64,000 nt of DNA from an uncultured Oscillospiraceae bacterium (GCA_910589145.1 CAJUSD010000015.1:16945-80944), one strand, 5' to 3'; counted from the stretch's first letter, positions 7,776 through 16,733 are shown. Made by a program: numbers and translations. The notes: a model not told the origin generated them from the letters alone.

Positions 7776-9604
7776 GTACCTTTCAGGACAGAACGGCTCC
7801 CGTTGAGGATTCCTTAAACATCGAGAATAAGCCTGAAATCAAACACATTATAAAGCTCTGGAAGTTTGTTTTTTCCTCTGCAAAGGTGATGTGCTTTGTA
7901 TTTATGGGGCTGACCCTTCTCCTGGCCCTGTTAAAGCCGGTGATGGCATTTGTGTGGGGAAAGTATGTGGATCAGGCGGCTCTCTCCCTGACGGATACAA
8001 GGGTTTTGGGGCAGGTTGTCGTTCTGGGAATTTTATATTATCTGCTCTATATTTTAACGGACCTGCTTCAGCGCTTTACAAACCGCTGGGAGGATATTGA
8101 ACGGCTGGACAGGGTACAGCAGAACCGCTTTCAGGAGATGGTCAATACCCGTATTTACAGAAAAATAGGCAGCCTCAATTATGAACAGCTGGAATCCTCC
8201 AAACTCTATGACCGCATCCAGCGGGTGCTGAATTTTACAAACGACGGCTGGAGCGGCTTAAACGGGGACATTATGCAGCCTTCTTACTTTGTAATTTCCA
8301 GAGCGGTTTCGGTTGTTGCTATCGCTGTTTCGCTGTATGCGGTAAATCCGATTTTATGTGTTGTGCTTTTGATTGCACCAATTCCGGTTTTATATACCAC
8401 CTACCTGGGAAACAAGCTGAATTTCAAGTTTATAAAAGACAATGTAGGGATGAAGCGGAAGGCGGACTACTACCAGGATCTTATGCTCAAGCGGGCGGTG
8501 AAAGAGGTTAAAGCTTTTAATCTCTTTGACTTCTTTTTTGCCAAATGGAAAACCAACATGGACGCTTACACGATTGCGGAAAACAAAACCTATGTACGGC
8601 GCGCGCTGCTGGGGCTGCTGAACCGTTCCATTACCACTATGGCGAGTATTGCTGCGAATGTTTTCGCAATCATTATGATGGCCATGGGTCAAATATCCCT
8701 TGGATCTCTGGCTGCGGTCATGTCGCTGATCAACATACTGATAGGGGATACATCCGCTCTGTTCGACTCTATTTCCTCTGTTATCTCCAAAAAGAATGAA
8801 GCTGCCATGTTTTTTGACCTGATGGATTTATCCGGCGAAAAGGTGCAGGGAGAGGATATCAAGGAAGTTAATAAGGTTGAGGCGGCCAATCTTTCTTACC
8901 GCTATCCCTTTACAGACCGCTATGTTTTAGATCATGTGGATTTGACCATCCGCAAAGGGGAGAAAATTGCTTTCGTAGGCGAAAATGGAGCGGGGAAAAC
9001 GACCTTTGTCAAGCTGCTGAGCGGCTTATTGAAGCCATCCGATGGGGAACTGCGCGTCAATGGTATGAAGGTGGAAAGTCTGAACTCCAAAAGCCGGTTT
9101 GAGGCTTTAAGTTCCGTACCCCAGGACCCGGCCAGATATACCGCCTTTACGGTGGCCGATAATGTACAGTTCGGGAATATCGCTGTACCTGCCGACAAAG
9201 GGAAGATTACGGAATCCCTTTACTTTGCCGGACTGGAGGAGATAGACGAAAACGCCCTCCTTGGAAAAGACGTGGGTGGGACCGATATGTCCGGCGGCCA
9301 ATGGCAGAAGCTGGCGATTGCAAGGGCGTATTACCGGGATAAGGACTTTTTCATTCTCGATGAGCCGACAGGGAATCTTGACCCGCTGGCGGAGGCGGAC
9401 GTCTTCCATAAATATCTGGATATGTCCCAGGATAAAACTGTTATTATGGTGACGCACAGGATCAGTGTTGCATCGCTGGCAGAGAGGATCGTTGTCTTTG
9501 CCCATGGGAAGGTTGTTGAGGACGGAAGCCACGAACAGCTTTTAGAACAGAATGGGGAGTATGCCCGGCTTTACAAAGCCCAGGCGCAATGGTATGATAG
9601 ATAA
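7772..9604 (+). CDS. ABC exporter half-transporter (membrane + ATPase), subunit B
   Basis: 610 residues from the ATG at 7772, which overlaps the previous stop. It has an N-terminal membrane domain (about 40-350) and a C-terminal ATPase with Walker A GENGAGKTT, Q-loop PQDPARY, signature MSGGQWQKLAIARA, Walker B FFILDEPTGNLD and H-loop MVTHR. Both subunits keep the catalytic Glu after Walker B, so neither site looks degenerate, unlike many heterodimeric exporters. The shared QD-x-ARY Q-loop and SGGQWQ signature suggest the two arose by duplication. A dispersed repeat follows the gene in place of a classic terminator. Confidence 0.93.
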   Translation: MSTFQDRTAPVEDSLNIENKPEIKHIIKLWKFVFSSAKVMCFVFMGLTLLLALLKPVMAFVWGKYVDQAALSLTDTRVLGQVVVLGILYYLLYILTDLLQRFTNRWEDIERLDRVQQNRFQEMVNTRIYRKIGSLNYEQLESSKLYDRIQRVLNFTNDGWSGLNGDIMQPSYFVISRAVSVVAIAVSLYAVNPILCVVLLIAPIPVLYTTYLGNKLNFKFIKDNVGMKRKADYYQDLMLKRAVKEVKAFNLFDFFFAKWKTNMDAYTIAENKTYVRRALLGLLNRSITTMASIAANVFAIIMMAMGQISLGSLAAVMSLINILIGDTSALFDSISSVISKKNEAAMFFDLMDLSGEKVQGEDIKEVNKVEAANLSYRYPFTDRYVLDHVDLTIRKGEKIAFVGENGAGKTTFVKLLSGLLKPSDGELRVNGMKVESLNSKSRFEALSSVPQDPARYTAFTVADNVQFGNIAVPADKGKITESLYFAGLEEIDENALLGKDVGGTDMSGGQWQKLAIARAYYRDKDFFILDEPTGNLDPLAEADVFHKYLDMSQDKTVIMVTHRISVASLAERIVVFAHGKVVEDGSHEQLLEQNGEYARLYKAQAQWYDR

Positions 9605-9624
9605 TAGATAAAAGGGGAAAATCA

Positions 9625-10045
9625 AAAAGGTTTGAAGGTTCAGGGAACTTTCCTAAAAAGTTCCCTGGACGCCAGTTCAGCTTTGCTGAACGTAGCTCTG
9701 CTGAACTGAACCCGCAAGGCGCGAAACTCCCCTCGCTTGACAATTTACTCAGCCTAACGGTAAAAGCACTAATTTTTGAATCAAAAGCCCGCCATCCTGT
9801 AACCGGGGAGCTGCTAGATTGTGCTAGGGACACGCCCTAAGAAAAGTATCGGTGGACAAGCCCCTCTCAGGCGGGCTTCTTCCGCTTCGTCCAACGTCGC
9901 AACGCTGGACAAAAGACCTTACCGCGCCTACCCGCCAAGCAGCCGTGCGGCTGCGGGTTTTGAAACAGACAGGCAGTCCCATATTAAAGTTTTTTCAACC
10001 AGCGAATTCTAATTTCCGTACATTACCGCCCACATAAGGTTTCCG
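9625..10045 (+). repeat. Composite dispersed intergenic repeat, copy D
   Basis: This fills most of the 498-base gap between the ABC genes and the next operon. Parts: a hairpin (CAGGGAACTTT / AAAAGTTCCCTG, 9641-9667), a TTCAGC/GCTGAA cluster (9674-9708), a CCCGCAAGGCGCGAAACTCC block (9710-9729), and a tail AGCGAATTCTAATTTCCG (10001-10018) shared with copies at 15431-15480 and 33042-33095. The hairpin matches copy E at 41409 with compensatory arm changes. There is no convincing coding frame. Confidence 0.65.
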
Positions 10046-10102
10046 TTAAATTCATAATAAATAATGCAAGCCTGCTATAACAACAAATTTGTGAGGTGTC
10101 CT

Positions 10103-11185
10103 ATGTCTAATCCAATAAACCCTGAAAAAATTACCGCTTTGCGCTTTCGGCGACAACGGCTGTCAAACCCCGCTCAAAGTGAACAGGAATATCAGGAACT
10201 CTTTCGTATGCTCTCCCCGGTCATGACCCCCTATTGGTGCTGCCCCGGCGATCCACCCAGTATTTCCCCAAGGGCCGGATTTGAGGAAAAAATCCTCTGT
10301 AACCGCCTGCGGCTGGAGCATAAACTGATAAAGGGCCGCTTCCAAAAGGGAAACATCGCCTATATATTCACAGACGAGCTGCCGCTGTTTGGGGCAGTGT
10401 ACCAGAAAGCGATTCCGCTGACAGGGCAGGCGCAGGAAATTTTAGATTTGTTCCGGCGGGAAGGCCCTCTCACCGTTCAGGGGATCAAGGAACTGACCGA
10501 AATGCCAGTCAAGGAGATTACTCCTATCCTGCACAAACTTCAGACCGCTTTTCTGGTGTTTGAAAACCAGGAAGACAGCGAGTGGGACCGGGCGTGGTAT
10601 CTCTTTTCAGAGATGTTCCCCAACACGGAGATTGACGGGGCAAAGAAAAGAGAGGGGATAGAAACTCTGATTCTCCGGTCGGCGCAGATGCTTGTGAAGA
10701 TTTCTCCAGAGATGCTTCGCTCCCTGTACGGCTTTGCCGCAAAGGAAACAAAGGAGGCTTTGAACAGCCTGGCCCAGGAGAGAAAGCTGATTTTTGACGG
10801 GGAGGGGTATCTTCTGCCAGCTGATCTGCAGGAGTTGGAAAGTATAGAAGGGATTTGCCCCAAGTCAGTGTTTGCTTTACAGCGAAACGATTATCTTGTT
10901 AGGGCCTTTGAAACGTCCCTAAAAGGGAAATATCAGCCCCGGGGTGAGGACAAGGACTGGACTGAAATCTTTTATTTACTGATTGACGGAGAGTTTCGGG
11001 GGGCGGTACTGGGAAAATTCCGCAATGGCCCCTTTGATCTGGAGGATGTAGTTCTGGATCTGCCATCAGAGGAGGGAGAAGCCCGCCGGGAGGAAATCAT
11101 CAAGGCCATAGGGGAGCGGGCAGATCTGGAGGCAAGCCCGCTGAAACGGTATCAGGGCAAAGTGATAGGAGGAAAAAAACTATAA
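10103..11185 (+). CDS. Winged-helix DNA-binding protein, AlkZ-related
   Basis: 360 residues from the ATG at 10103 (GAGGTG six bases before). The layout, an N-terminal helical part with ITALRFRRQRLSNP, a central winged-helix stretch (GPLTVQGIKELTEMPVKEITPILHKLQTAFLVFE) and a C-terminal beta domain (IFYLLIDGEFRGAVLGKFRNG), resembles the AlkZ/YcaQ (HTH_42) family of alkyl-lesion DNA glycosylases. I do not see the QxQ/QxD catalytic motif of true AlkZ, so it may be a non-glycosylase relative. It overlaps an acetyltransferase gene by one base (TAATG). Confidence 0.6.
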   Translation: MSNPINPEKITALRFRRQRLSNPAQSEQEYQELFRMLSPVMTPYWCCPGDPPSISPRAGFEEKILCNRLRLEHKLIKGRFQKGNIAYIFTDELPLFGAVYQKAIPLTGQAQEILDLFRREGPLTVQGIKELTEMPVKEITPILHKLQTAFLVFENQEDSEWDRAWYLFSEMFPNTEIDGAKKREGIETLILRSAQMLVKISPEMLRSLYGFAAKETKEALNSLAQERKLIFDGEGYLLPADLQELESIEGICPKSVFALQRNDYLVRAFETSLKGKYQPRGEDKDWTEIFYLLIDGEFRGAVLGKFRNGPFDLEDVVLDLPSEEGEARREEIIKAIGERADLEASPLKRYQGKVIGGKKL

Positions 11186-11700
11186 TGAAAAACAATTTGA
11201 TTGTCCAGGGGGCATACAAGTTTGGAAAAGAAATTTATTTAGGGAGGGAGTATATGATCCTGGAAGCAGCAGAAAGTGATTTTATCGGCTTAATGTCTCT
11301 GTATACCCAGCTTCACAACAACAATATACCCCCGGAATCGGAAAGCCTCCAAAAGCTTTGGCGGCGGATTCTCAACGACCCAGATCACCATGTCATCGTT
11401 GCAAAGGAGGATGAGAAAATCATCTCCTCCTGTGTGTGCGTTATCATTCCCAACCTGACCCATTGCCAGCGGCCCTATGCTCTGGTTGAAAATGTGATAA
11501 CAGATGAAGAATACCGGGGCAGGGGATTGGCAACCGAGTGCCTGAACTATGCCAAAGAAATTGCCCGGCGGGAGAACTGTTATAAAATCATGCTGCTGAC
11601 CGGCTCCAAACAGGACAGCACCCTGAATTTTTACCGCCGTGCTGGATACAACAGTGAGGATAAGACAGCGTTTATCCAATGGCTGGAAGCAGAACAATAG
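11185..11700 (+). CDS. GNAT N-acetyltransferase
   Basis: 171 residues from the ATG that overlaps the previous stop. An in-frame ATG at 11254 has a better-placed GGGAGG, and the GNAT fold starts right there (ILEAAESDFIGLMSLYTQLH), so the true protein may be 148 residues. Acetyl-CoA motif A is VITDEEYRGRGLATECLNYAKEIA; motif B is LNFYRRAGYNSE. The substrate is unknown. It is the second gene of a two-gene operon closed by a strong hairpin. Confidence 0.88.
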   Translation: MKNNLIVQGAYKFGKEIYLGREYMILEAAESDFIGLMSLYTQLHNNNIPPESESLQKLWRRILNDPDHHVIVAKEDEKIISSCVCVIIPNLTHCQRPYALVENVITDEEYRGRGLATECLNYAKEIARRENCYKIMLLTGSKQDSTLNFYRRAGYNSEDKTAFIQWLEAEQ

Positions 11701-11752
11701 CAAAACCAATCCCGCCGGAGAGATATTTCTTTCCGACGGGATTGGTTTTGCT
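11699..11752. terminator. Strong hairpin after acetyltransferase gene
   Basis: A 16-bp perfect stem: AGCAAAACCAATCCCG (11699-11714) with CGGGATTGGTTTTGCT (11737-11752). It overlaps the stop codon. There is no long T-run after it, but the stem itself ends in TTTTG; terminator or transcript-end stabiliser. Confidence 0.7.
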
Positions 11753-11941
11753 AGCAGATAAAAAAGTTCTGTTACAGACCTTTTTGGTTCAATTCGCTCG
11801 CAGTAATCAGCGGTGAGGCAGGATATATGGATTGCCTCTTTTCAGTGGGGGATAAATACCCCTTTCGCCCCGCCCGCTGCCGTTGAAACGCGTCATTAAA
11901 TTTTACCGCTATGCTATCTTTACGTCAACTTTTTTGGCAAT

Positions 11942-12697
11942 TCATTTCCCCCTTGCAGAAGTCGGGGAAATCCCTGCCGAACTATGTTGAAAATACTTTT
12001 GTTTCCTTCTCCAAGAAAGACGCTCTTCTTCTTTGCCAAAGCTGAGTATGTATTCTGCCACCTGTTGGGGCGTTTCAGCAAAAAAGGACGCTCCCGCTTC
12101 CTCTAATTCTTCCCGGCTGCCATATCCATATAATACTGCGATAGTATCCACATTTGTTTCAATTGCTCCAATTATATCATGCTTCCTGTCTCCTACCATT
12201 ACCGCTTTCCTGGGATTTGCGCCGGAAGTTGCCAGCGCCCATTGAATGACTTCTGCCTTTGCAGAACGGTTTCCGTTTAATTCACTTCCTGCCACAAATG
12301 TGAAATACTGGCTGATATTGAAATGCTCCAGGATTCTATTTGCAAATACTGTGGGCTTAGAAGTGGCTAACATCAGCTTTTTTCCAGCTTGTTGTAATGT
12401 CTTTAACATTTCCTCTACCCCTGGATATAAACGGTTTTCATATATCCCCGTTTGGCTGAAATATTCCCGGTAGACATCTACCGCTAATAATGCGTCTATT
12501 TGGGAAAAGCCATATTGCCGGGTGAATGATTCCAACAGCGGCGGGCCTATGATCTCCCGTAATCTTGCAGGATCCTTTTCCTCTATCCCAAAATGATGGA
12601 GGGCATACTGGAAAGACCTTGTGATCCCTTCCTCTGGGTCTGTTAATGTGCCATCTAAATCAAATAGTATTGTGGTGTAGGGCTTTGTCAATTTCAT
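11942..12697 (-). CDS. HAD hydrolase, phosphoglycolate phosphatase-like
   Basis: 251 residues. HAD motif I is FDLDGTLTD (nucleophile D at residue 13), motif II is the Thr/Ser in LATSKP, motif III K near TVFANRILEHF, motif IV MVGDRKHDIIGA. The helical cap after motif I (SFQYALHHFG...IIGPPLLESF) places it in the Gph/PGP-like group. These cytosolic enzymes dephosphorylate small phosphoesters; the substrate is uncertain. The last ~25 residues (RKQKYFQHSSAGISPTSARGK) go beyond the usual end and may be a read-on into intergenic DNA. A sigma-A promoter lies 65-93 bases upstream. Confidence 0.88.
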   Translation of the reverse strand: MKLTKPYTTILFDLDGTLTDPEEGITRSFQYALHHFGIEEKDPARLREIIGPPLLESFTRQYGFSQIDALLAVDVYREYFSQTGIYENRLYPGVEEMLKTLQQAGKKLMLATSKPTVFANRILEHFNISQYFTFVAGSELNGNRSAKAEVIQWALATSGANPRKAVMVGDRKHDIIGAIETNVDTIAVLYGYGSREELEEAGASFFAETPQQVAEYILSFGKEEERLSWRRKQKYFQHSSAGISPTSARGK

Positions 12698-12761
12698 TGT
12701 CTGTCCTCCTATTGGATAACTTTGAGGGTTTTACCCAGCTGTATCCTTTCCTCTTTTCTCT

Positions 12762-12790
12762 ATTATAGCAATCTTATCACTTTTTGTATA
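12762..12790 (-). promoter_or_regulatory. Promoter of HAD hydrolase gene
   Basis: Minus strand: TATACA (12790-12785), 17 bp, perfect TATAAT (12767-12762). Confidence 0.55.
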
Positions 12791-12982
12791 GTCGTTTACT
12801 GTAAAAGTCATATAAATTCTATTTTAATATATGAATGTAAGAGTATTAATCTCGCAGCCGATAACCAACGTCCTTAAAATTGTCAATAAGAAATCTGGAA
12901 AATAGTGTCCAGGGAGTTCCCAGTCCACTTTGGATAATAATTTATAGGACAAAACTGGCAATTTACATTTATTCCATCGGAT

Positions 12983-13117
12983 CTATCCAAGCAATAACGC
13001 CCGCAAATCAGCTTTTTCTTCTGATTCATATTTTTTACGAATGATGAACGGTAAAAACAGCCATACTATATCCAGGTCGGAAGCTAAGTTTCCGTCTGCT
13101 AAAAAATATAAAAACAC
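12983..13117 (-). pseudogene. Short coding-like remnant, membrane-protein C terminus?
   Basis: Translating the minus strand from the GTG at 13117 gives about 44 codons ending in TAG at 12983: VFLYFLADGNLASDLDIVWL and on through a hydrophobic FLPFII to RKKYESEEKADLRALLLG. The amphipathic pattern and charged tail look like real protein, but there is no proper start or ribosome site and I do not recognise it. It is probably the end of a decayed gene. The remainder of the 12698-13129 gap shows only the HAD promoter. Confidence 0.3.
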
Positions 13118-13129
13118 AATGGGAAATGG

Positions 13130-13576
13130 ATGTGTAGACATTTGAGGCAGAGAAAACTTTGTGGGGAGGCAGTCAGCCTTTTTTCAATAGGAGGACTTGC
13201 CTATGTTATATTGGAAATTCTTTGGCGGGGATATAGTCATTGGACAATGTTCGTCACAGGCGGATTATGTGTGGTTCTGGTCTGTGAAATGGATCGCCGC
13301 AACCGGAACAAAACTGCATTTTTCCTCCGCTGCTTTTATGGGGCACTAATTATTACCGCAGTAGAATTTTTTGTAGGATGTATTGTAAATTTATGGCTTC
13401 AATGGAACATATGGGATTATTCCCGTCTTCCTTTGAATCTTTTGGGACAAGTAAGCCTGCCTTTTACCGGAGCATGGATGATCTTATCTGCACCTGTAAT
13501 AGAGTTTGGGGTTCTTATCCGAAAGCTTTGGGGTGACGAACCTCCCTCTGCAAAACCTATTTTTTATCGAGGATGA
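13130..13576 (+). CDS. Putative ABC transporter permease family membrane protein (PF06541-like)
   Basis: 148 residues, four predicted membrane segments. The stretch FSIGGLAYVILEILWRGYSHWTMFVTGGLCVVLV is characteristic of the small membrane family annotated as 'putative ABC transporter permease' (CmpB-like); its biochemical role is not established. The C-terminal part (NLWLQWNIWDYSRLPLNLLGQVSLPF) also fits. The ribosome site before the ATG is weak (GGGAAATGG), so the exact start is uncertain. It is a single-gene unit closed by a hairpin. Confidence 0.75.
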   Translation: MCRHLRQRKLCGEAVSLFSIGGLAYVILEILWRGYSHWTMFVTGGLCVVLVCEMDRRNRNKTAFFLRCFYGALIITAVEFFVGCIVNLWLQWNIWDYSRLPLNLLGQVSLPFTGAWMILSAPVIEFGVLIRKLWGDEPPSAKPIFYRG

Positions 13577-13583
13577 TATAAGC

Positions 13584-13613
13584 ATAGGCGCTCGAATTAC
13601 TTCGAGCGCCTAT
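13584..13613. terminator. Bidirectional terminator
   Basis: Perfect 13-bp stem ATAGGCGCTCGAA / TTCGAGCGCCTAT with a TTAC loop, between convergent genes. Confidence 0.8.
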
Positions 13614-13621
13614 TGCTTTGT

Positions 13622-14509
13622 TCAGGAATGACCGTCAGTTATTTGTGCCGGTGTTGCTTCATCTTCGTCCTCAGTAATAAGCTGCTTGTCACTGAAAACT
13701 GCTTCATCTTCACTGTCGTCTGGACGATATCCGGGCCGTTCTTCTGGATGGGCGGCATAATAAGGATCTATAATATACTTTTCCATGTATTGATATGAAT
13801 TAAAACATGTAATCATAGAAATGGTGGAAAAACCAAGAGGAATCAAAAAGAAAAGCGTATAGGGGAAAAACCACAGAATCAGGAAAACCAAAATCCCGCA
13901 GAACAGAACAGTTAAAAGATTGGTTTTAATCCCCAATACTGCCAGCCGGAAAGCATTGCTGATAATCCCTTTTAAGTTCAGATTTACAGTGACAATTTGC
14001 AAGTAAACGTAACAATTCATAAAGGAAAAAAGCAGGGCAGCCATAAAGCTAAGTCCCAATAGGGCATAGTACATAAGCCCCCGGCTCAACATTCCAATAT
14101 AGCTTATTACAGCAAATACCAACAGGGTAAATATAGCGGAAAATATAATCCCATAAGCAAGCGACTGTTTAAAATTGCTTTTAAAAGAATCCCAAAAGTC
14201 AGAGAACATAAAAATTGGCTGTTCCCGTGACAGGTTTCTAACAACATATGTCATTCCTGCCATGGGAGGCCCCACCAAACACAAGGGAAGCGTGAGAAAC
14301 AGCAGTATGCTGCCTGATGGGAGAAAAAAGAACGCCAGAAAAATCGCAGGGAGACAAAATAAAAGGAACAACAAATTTACGCTGACTAATTTGGAAAGTT
14401 TCCGAAAATACAAGTCAAAAAATTGGAAGAACCGCTTTTTCCTGGGGGCATCTTTAGAGACACCGGGTCCTTCTTTCGTAAAATCAAATAATCCTAAAAA
14501 TCCAGCCAA
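13622..14509 (-). CDS. DUF624 (YesL-like) membrane protein
   Basis: 295 residues. I chose the TTG at 14509, giving MAGFLGLFDFTKEGPGVSKD, because AAGGAG lies nine bases upstream and this matches the usual family opening; the open frame's first TTG at 14518 touches the ribosome site. It has five to six membrane segments and the family's PGVSKDAPRKK and GPPMAGMTYVVRNLSRE stretches. The C-terminal ~40 residues are acidic and cytosolic. The family is often found with sugar-uptake genes but its function is unknown. It lies downstream of a SpoIIM-like gene, 34 bases apart, likely in one transcript. Confidence 0.85.
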   Translation of the reverse strand: MAGFLGLFDFTKEGPGVSKDAPRKKRFFQFFDLYFRKLSKLVSVNLLFLLFCLPAIFLAFFFLPSGSILLFLTLPLCLVGPPMAGMTYVVRNLSREQPIFMFSDFWDSFKSNFKQSLAYGIIFSAIFTLLVFAVISYIGMLSRGLMYYALLGLSFMAALLFSFMNCYVYLQIVTVNLNLKGIISNAFRLAVLGIKTNLLTVLFCGILVFLILWFFPYTLFFLIPLGFSTISMITCFNSYQYMEKYIIDPYYAAHPEERPGYRPDDSEDEAVFSDKQLITEDEDEATPAQITDGHS

Positions 14510-14543
14510 TACCAACAACTCCTTGTTTTTTAAACGAATTTGT

Positions 14544-15161
14544 TCATTTCATCCAACAGGTCGTTAAAACTGCGTCAAGCCCTGCTGCCGCTGCTGCTAA
14601 AACAGCCATCAGTAAAAAAGCAAGCCAGTATGCCCTTATAATACCTTCCTGTTCTAAGTCATTCTTCCGTTCCTCTGCCAGAACCGCTGCTTGATATCCC
14701 CAAACTGTTTTTGCAGACCAAAACAGCAGCATTGCCTGACAAAATGAAATCGGAGTTATTATACCTGCAGTTACAGGAAGTGCGTCCCATCCAATTCCGT
14801 AATATATCCCAGCCATCGACAGCCCGCTTCCAAGCCCCCGAAACCATATCAGCAACAGAGTAAACCACTTTCCTCCACGAATTTTTCCCAGAAGAAAAAA
14901 GACTCCTATATACCAAAATATGGAGAGATATGATGCAAGAAATATTTCTCCTCCTTTTCCTTTAGATCGACTTTCCAAAAACGCTTTGCTTACTTGCCAA
15001 AGAAGATCCAGCGTTTCCCGTGAGGATAAATATAAGAAACATACCCCTATCATTAGTCCTGTTATATATAATATCGCAAAAAAGAGAATTTGCCAATTCT
15101 TTTTCACATAAAATTTACAATAATTGACCCGAAATCTTTTTCCTTTTTTAATTTCCTGCAT
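14544..15161 (-). CDS. SpoIIM-like integral membrane protein
   Basis: 205 residues from the ATG at 15161, which has AAAGGAGG eight bases before it; a longer frame to 15230 lacks a ribosome site. There are five predicted membrane segments. The order (first segment AILYITGLMIGVCFLYLSS, a soluble loop, then LLIWFRGLGSGLSMAGIYYGIGWDALPVTAGIITPISFCQ) resembles the stage II sporulation protein M/DUF95 family. SpoIIM itself works in the septal peptidoglycan-hydrolysing DMP complex during engulfment. Assignment rests on layout more than on strict motifs. Confidence 0.55.
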   Translation of the reverse strand: MQEIKKGKRFRVNYCKFYVKKNWQILFFAILYITGLMIGVCFLYLSSRETLDLLWQVSKAFLESRSKGKGGEIFLASYLSIFWYIGVFFLLGKIRGGKWFTLLLIWFRGLGSGLSMAGIYYGIGWDALPVTAGIITPISFCQAMLLFWSAKTVWGYQAAVLAEERKNDLEQEGIIRAYWLAFLLMAVLAAAAAGLDAVLTTCWMK

Positions 15162-15224
15162 TTTCGCATCCTCCTTTAGAAATGTCAAGTGTGAATATAT
15201 AAGTTGACATAAAAGCCAATTTGC

Positions 15225-15485
15225 GGGCACAGCCTAAGACGAGCATCACCTAAAGCGGATTAAAAAGTTCTTTAGCCGCCAGGTGCAAAGCTCTTCTGCA
15301 CGGACTTAAAAAAGGGGGATGTCTCTAAAAAGAGAAAAGAAAAAGGTATTATAAAATCCCCATTGTGAAAGCAAAATTTCTTGGATTGGAGAGCAGGTCA
15401 ATATTTTGTAAACCATCATAGTGGGAAGATAAAAGTTTTTTGATCTGGCGAATTCTAATTCACGAATAGTTACTATCCGCTTCAG
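15225..15485 (+). repeat. Composite dispersed intergenic repeat, copy C
   Basis: The head GCCTAAGACGAG (15232-15243) and GCGGATTAAAAAG match copies A and B; a hairpin-like TGCAAAGCTCTTCTGCA follows (15283-15299); the tail GGCGAATTCTAATT (15448-15461) matches copy D. It fills the gap between the SpoIIM-like gene and the PepSY lipoprotein together with the terminator at 15535. Confidence 0.55.
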
Positions 15486-15534
15486 ACAAGCCGTTTCACA
15501 TTTATTTATATGCGGGACAGAAATAAAGTATCCC

Positions 15535-15590
15535 CCTTAAAAACAGAAACCGCGCCGCAGACTGAAAATCAGCCTTACAGCGCGGTTCGG
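15535..15590 (-). terminator. Terminator of PepSY lipoprotein gene
   Basis: AACCGCGC (15548-15555) and GCGCGGTT (15580-15587) form the stem; read on the minus strand it is followed by TTCTGTTTTT. Confidence 0.75.
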
Positions 15591-15612
15591 ATTTTGTCAG
15601 GGGAGTGAAGTA

Positions 15613-16701
15613 TTATGAATCCCAATCTTTTTCGTTCTTTAATATTGTGCCACTATACGCATCTATTTCATATTCATATTCATAATTGCCGGTTTCAAAT
15701 TCAATTTCATAATAGGTGTATCCATTGTCATAATCCAGTTCGCATTTATATTTGTGTATATTGGTTTCTGCAACACCAGCATGAGATAAAGCGATTGTTT
15801 TAGCTTCTGCTTCGCCAATATAAGTGCTGCTGGAATTACCGGTATTTGTTTGCAGGGAGGGAATGTCATCATCTTTTTCTTTTTGATACTCCAAAACGGA
15901 ACCATTTGTTATGTCTATTTTATATTCATATTCGTAACCGTTACAGTCAAAGTCAATTTCATAATGAAGTATGCCGCCGTCACGATCCAATTTGCATCTG
16001 TAATTATAAATATTGCTTTCTGATATTCCGGCATGGGAAAGTGCCGCTGCCTTTGCTTGGGCTTCTCCTATATTAGAGCTGGAAGAATCTGATAAAGCAG
16101 ACTGCTGAGAAAATTTGTTTTCAATTTCTTTTTGGTGCTTCAAAACAGAGCCATCTGCAGCGTCTATTTCATATTCATATTCGTAACCGTCACAGTCAAA
16201 GTCAATTTCATAATGAGTTATACCATCGTCGTAGTCTAGTTTACACCTGTAGTTGTAAATATTGTTTTCCACCACGCCGGCATGGGAGAAAGCCGCAGCT
16301 TTGGCTTTATCTTCGCCAATATAGCTTGCTTTGGAAACAGAAGATGGGTTTTCGGTTATTGATTCTTGGGAAGGTGTAAGATTATTGTCCAGCGCCTTTT
16401 CATACTTGACAACTTCTCCAGTTACAGCGTTAATATCATAATCGTATTCATAGCCATTACAGATAAAGTCAATATCATATACCTTTGAACCGTTTTCGTG
16501 TTCCAGTCCAATGCTCAAATTAGTTATATCATCCTGCTTTAACTGGGCATGAACAAGCGCAGAGGTTAAGGCGTTTTCTTCCCCGATTGTAGCTGATGGT
16601 GGCTGATTTGACTGACAACCGGTACTAGAAACCAGACATAGACCAATCGCTGTGATATAAATTCCTAACTTTATACAAATATTTCTTTTTTTCTCTATCA
16701 T
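15613..16701 (-). CDS. Lipoprotein with four tandem PepSY domains
   Basis: 362 residues. A lipoprotein signal peptide ends in SSTGC (C29), so it is anchored to the outer face of the membrane. After that come four PepSY-type repeats of about 80 residues, each opening IGE-x-x-A-x-x-x-A-x-x-x-A and ending in a GYEYEYEID-like strand plus G-x-V/I-L-K; openings lie near residues 39, 128, 213 and 295, separated by Ser-rich linkers. PepSY domains occur in peptidase propeptides and often inhibit proteases. Repeats 2-4 are much closer to each other than to repeat 1. The gene has its own terminator; its role is otherwise unknown. Confidence 0.85.
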   Translation of the reverse strand: MIEKKRNICIKLGIYITAIGLCLVSSTGCQSNQPPSATIGEENALTSALVHAQLKQDDITNLSIGLEHENGSKVYDIDFICNGYEYDYDINAVTGEVVKYEKALDNNLTPSQESITENPSSVSKASYIGEDKAKAAAFSHAGVVENNIYNYRCKLDYDDGITHYEIDFDCDGYEYEYEIDAADGSVLKHQKEIENKFSQQSALSDSSSSNIGEAQAKAAALSHAGISESNIYNYRCKLDRDGGILHYEIDFDCNGYEYEYKIDITNGSVLEYQKEKDDDIPSLQTNTGNSSSTYIGEAEAKTIALSHAGVAETNIHKYKCELDYDNGYTYYEIEFETGNYEYEYEIDAYSGTILKNEKDWDS

Positions 16702-16733
16702 AGCAAATCTCCTTTTTCTTTCTGCTTTTCGTT

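Noticed and set aside
9821..10037. Two overlapping 60-codon frames in the 9.6-10.1 kb spacer
   Set aside because: They lie in the dispersed repeat and have Arg/Pro/Ser-rich translations typical of non-coding GC-rich DNA.
11753..11941. Spacer between the acetyltransferase hairpin and the HAD gene
   Set aside because: Looked for a small gene or repeat copy; nothing convincing on either strand.
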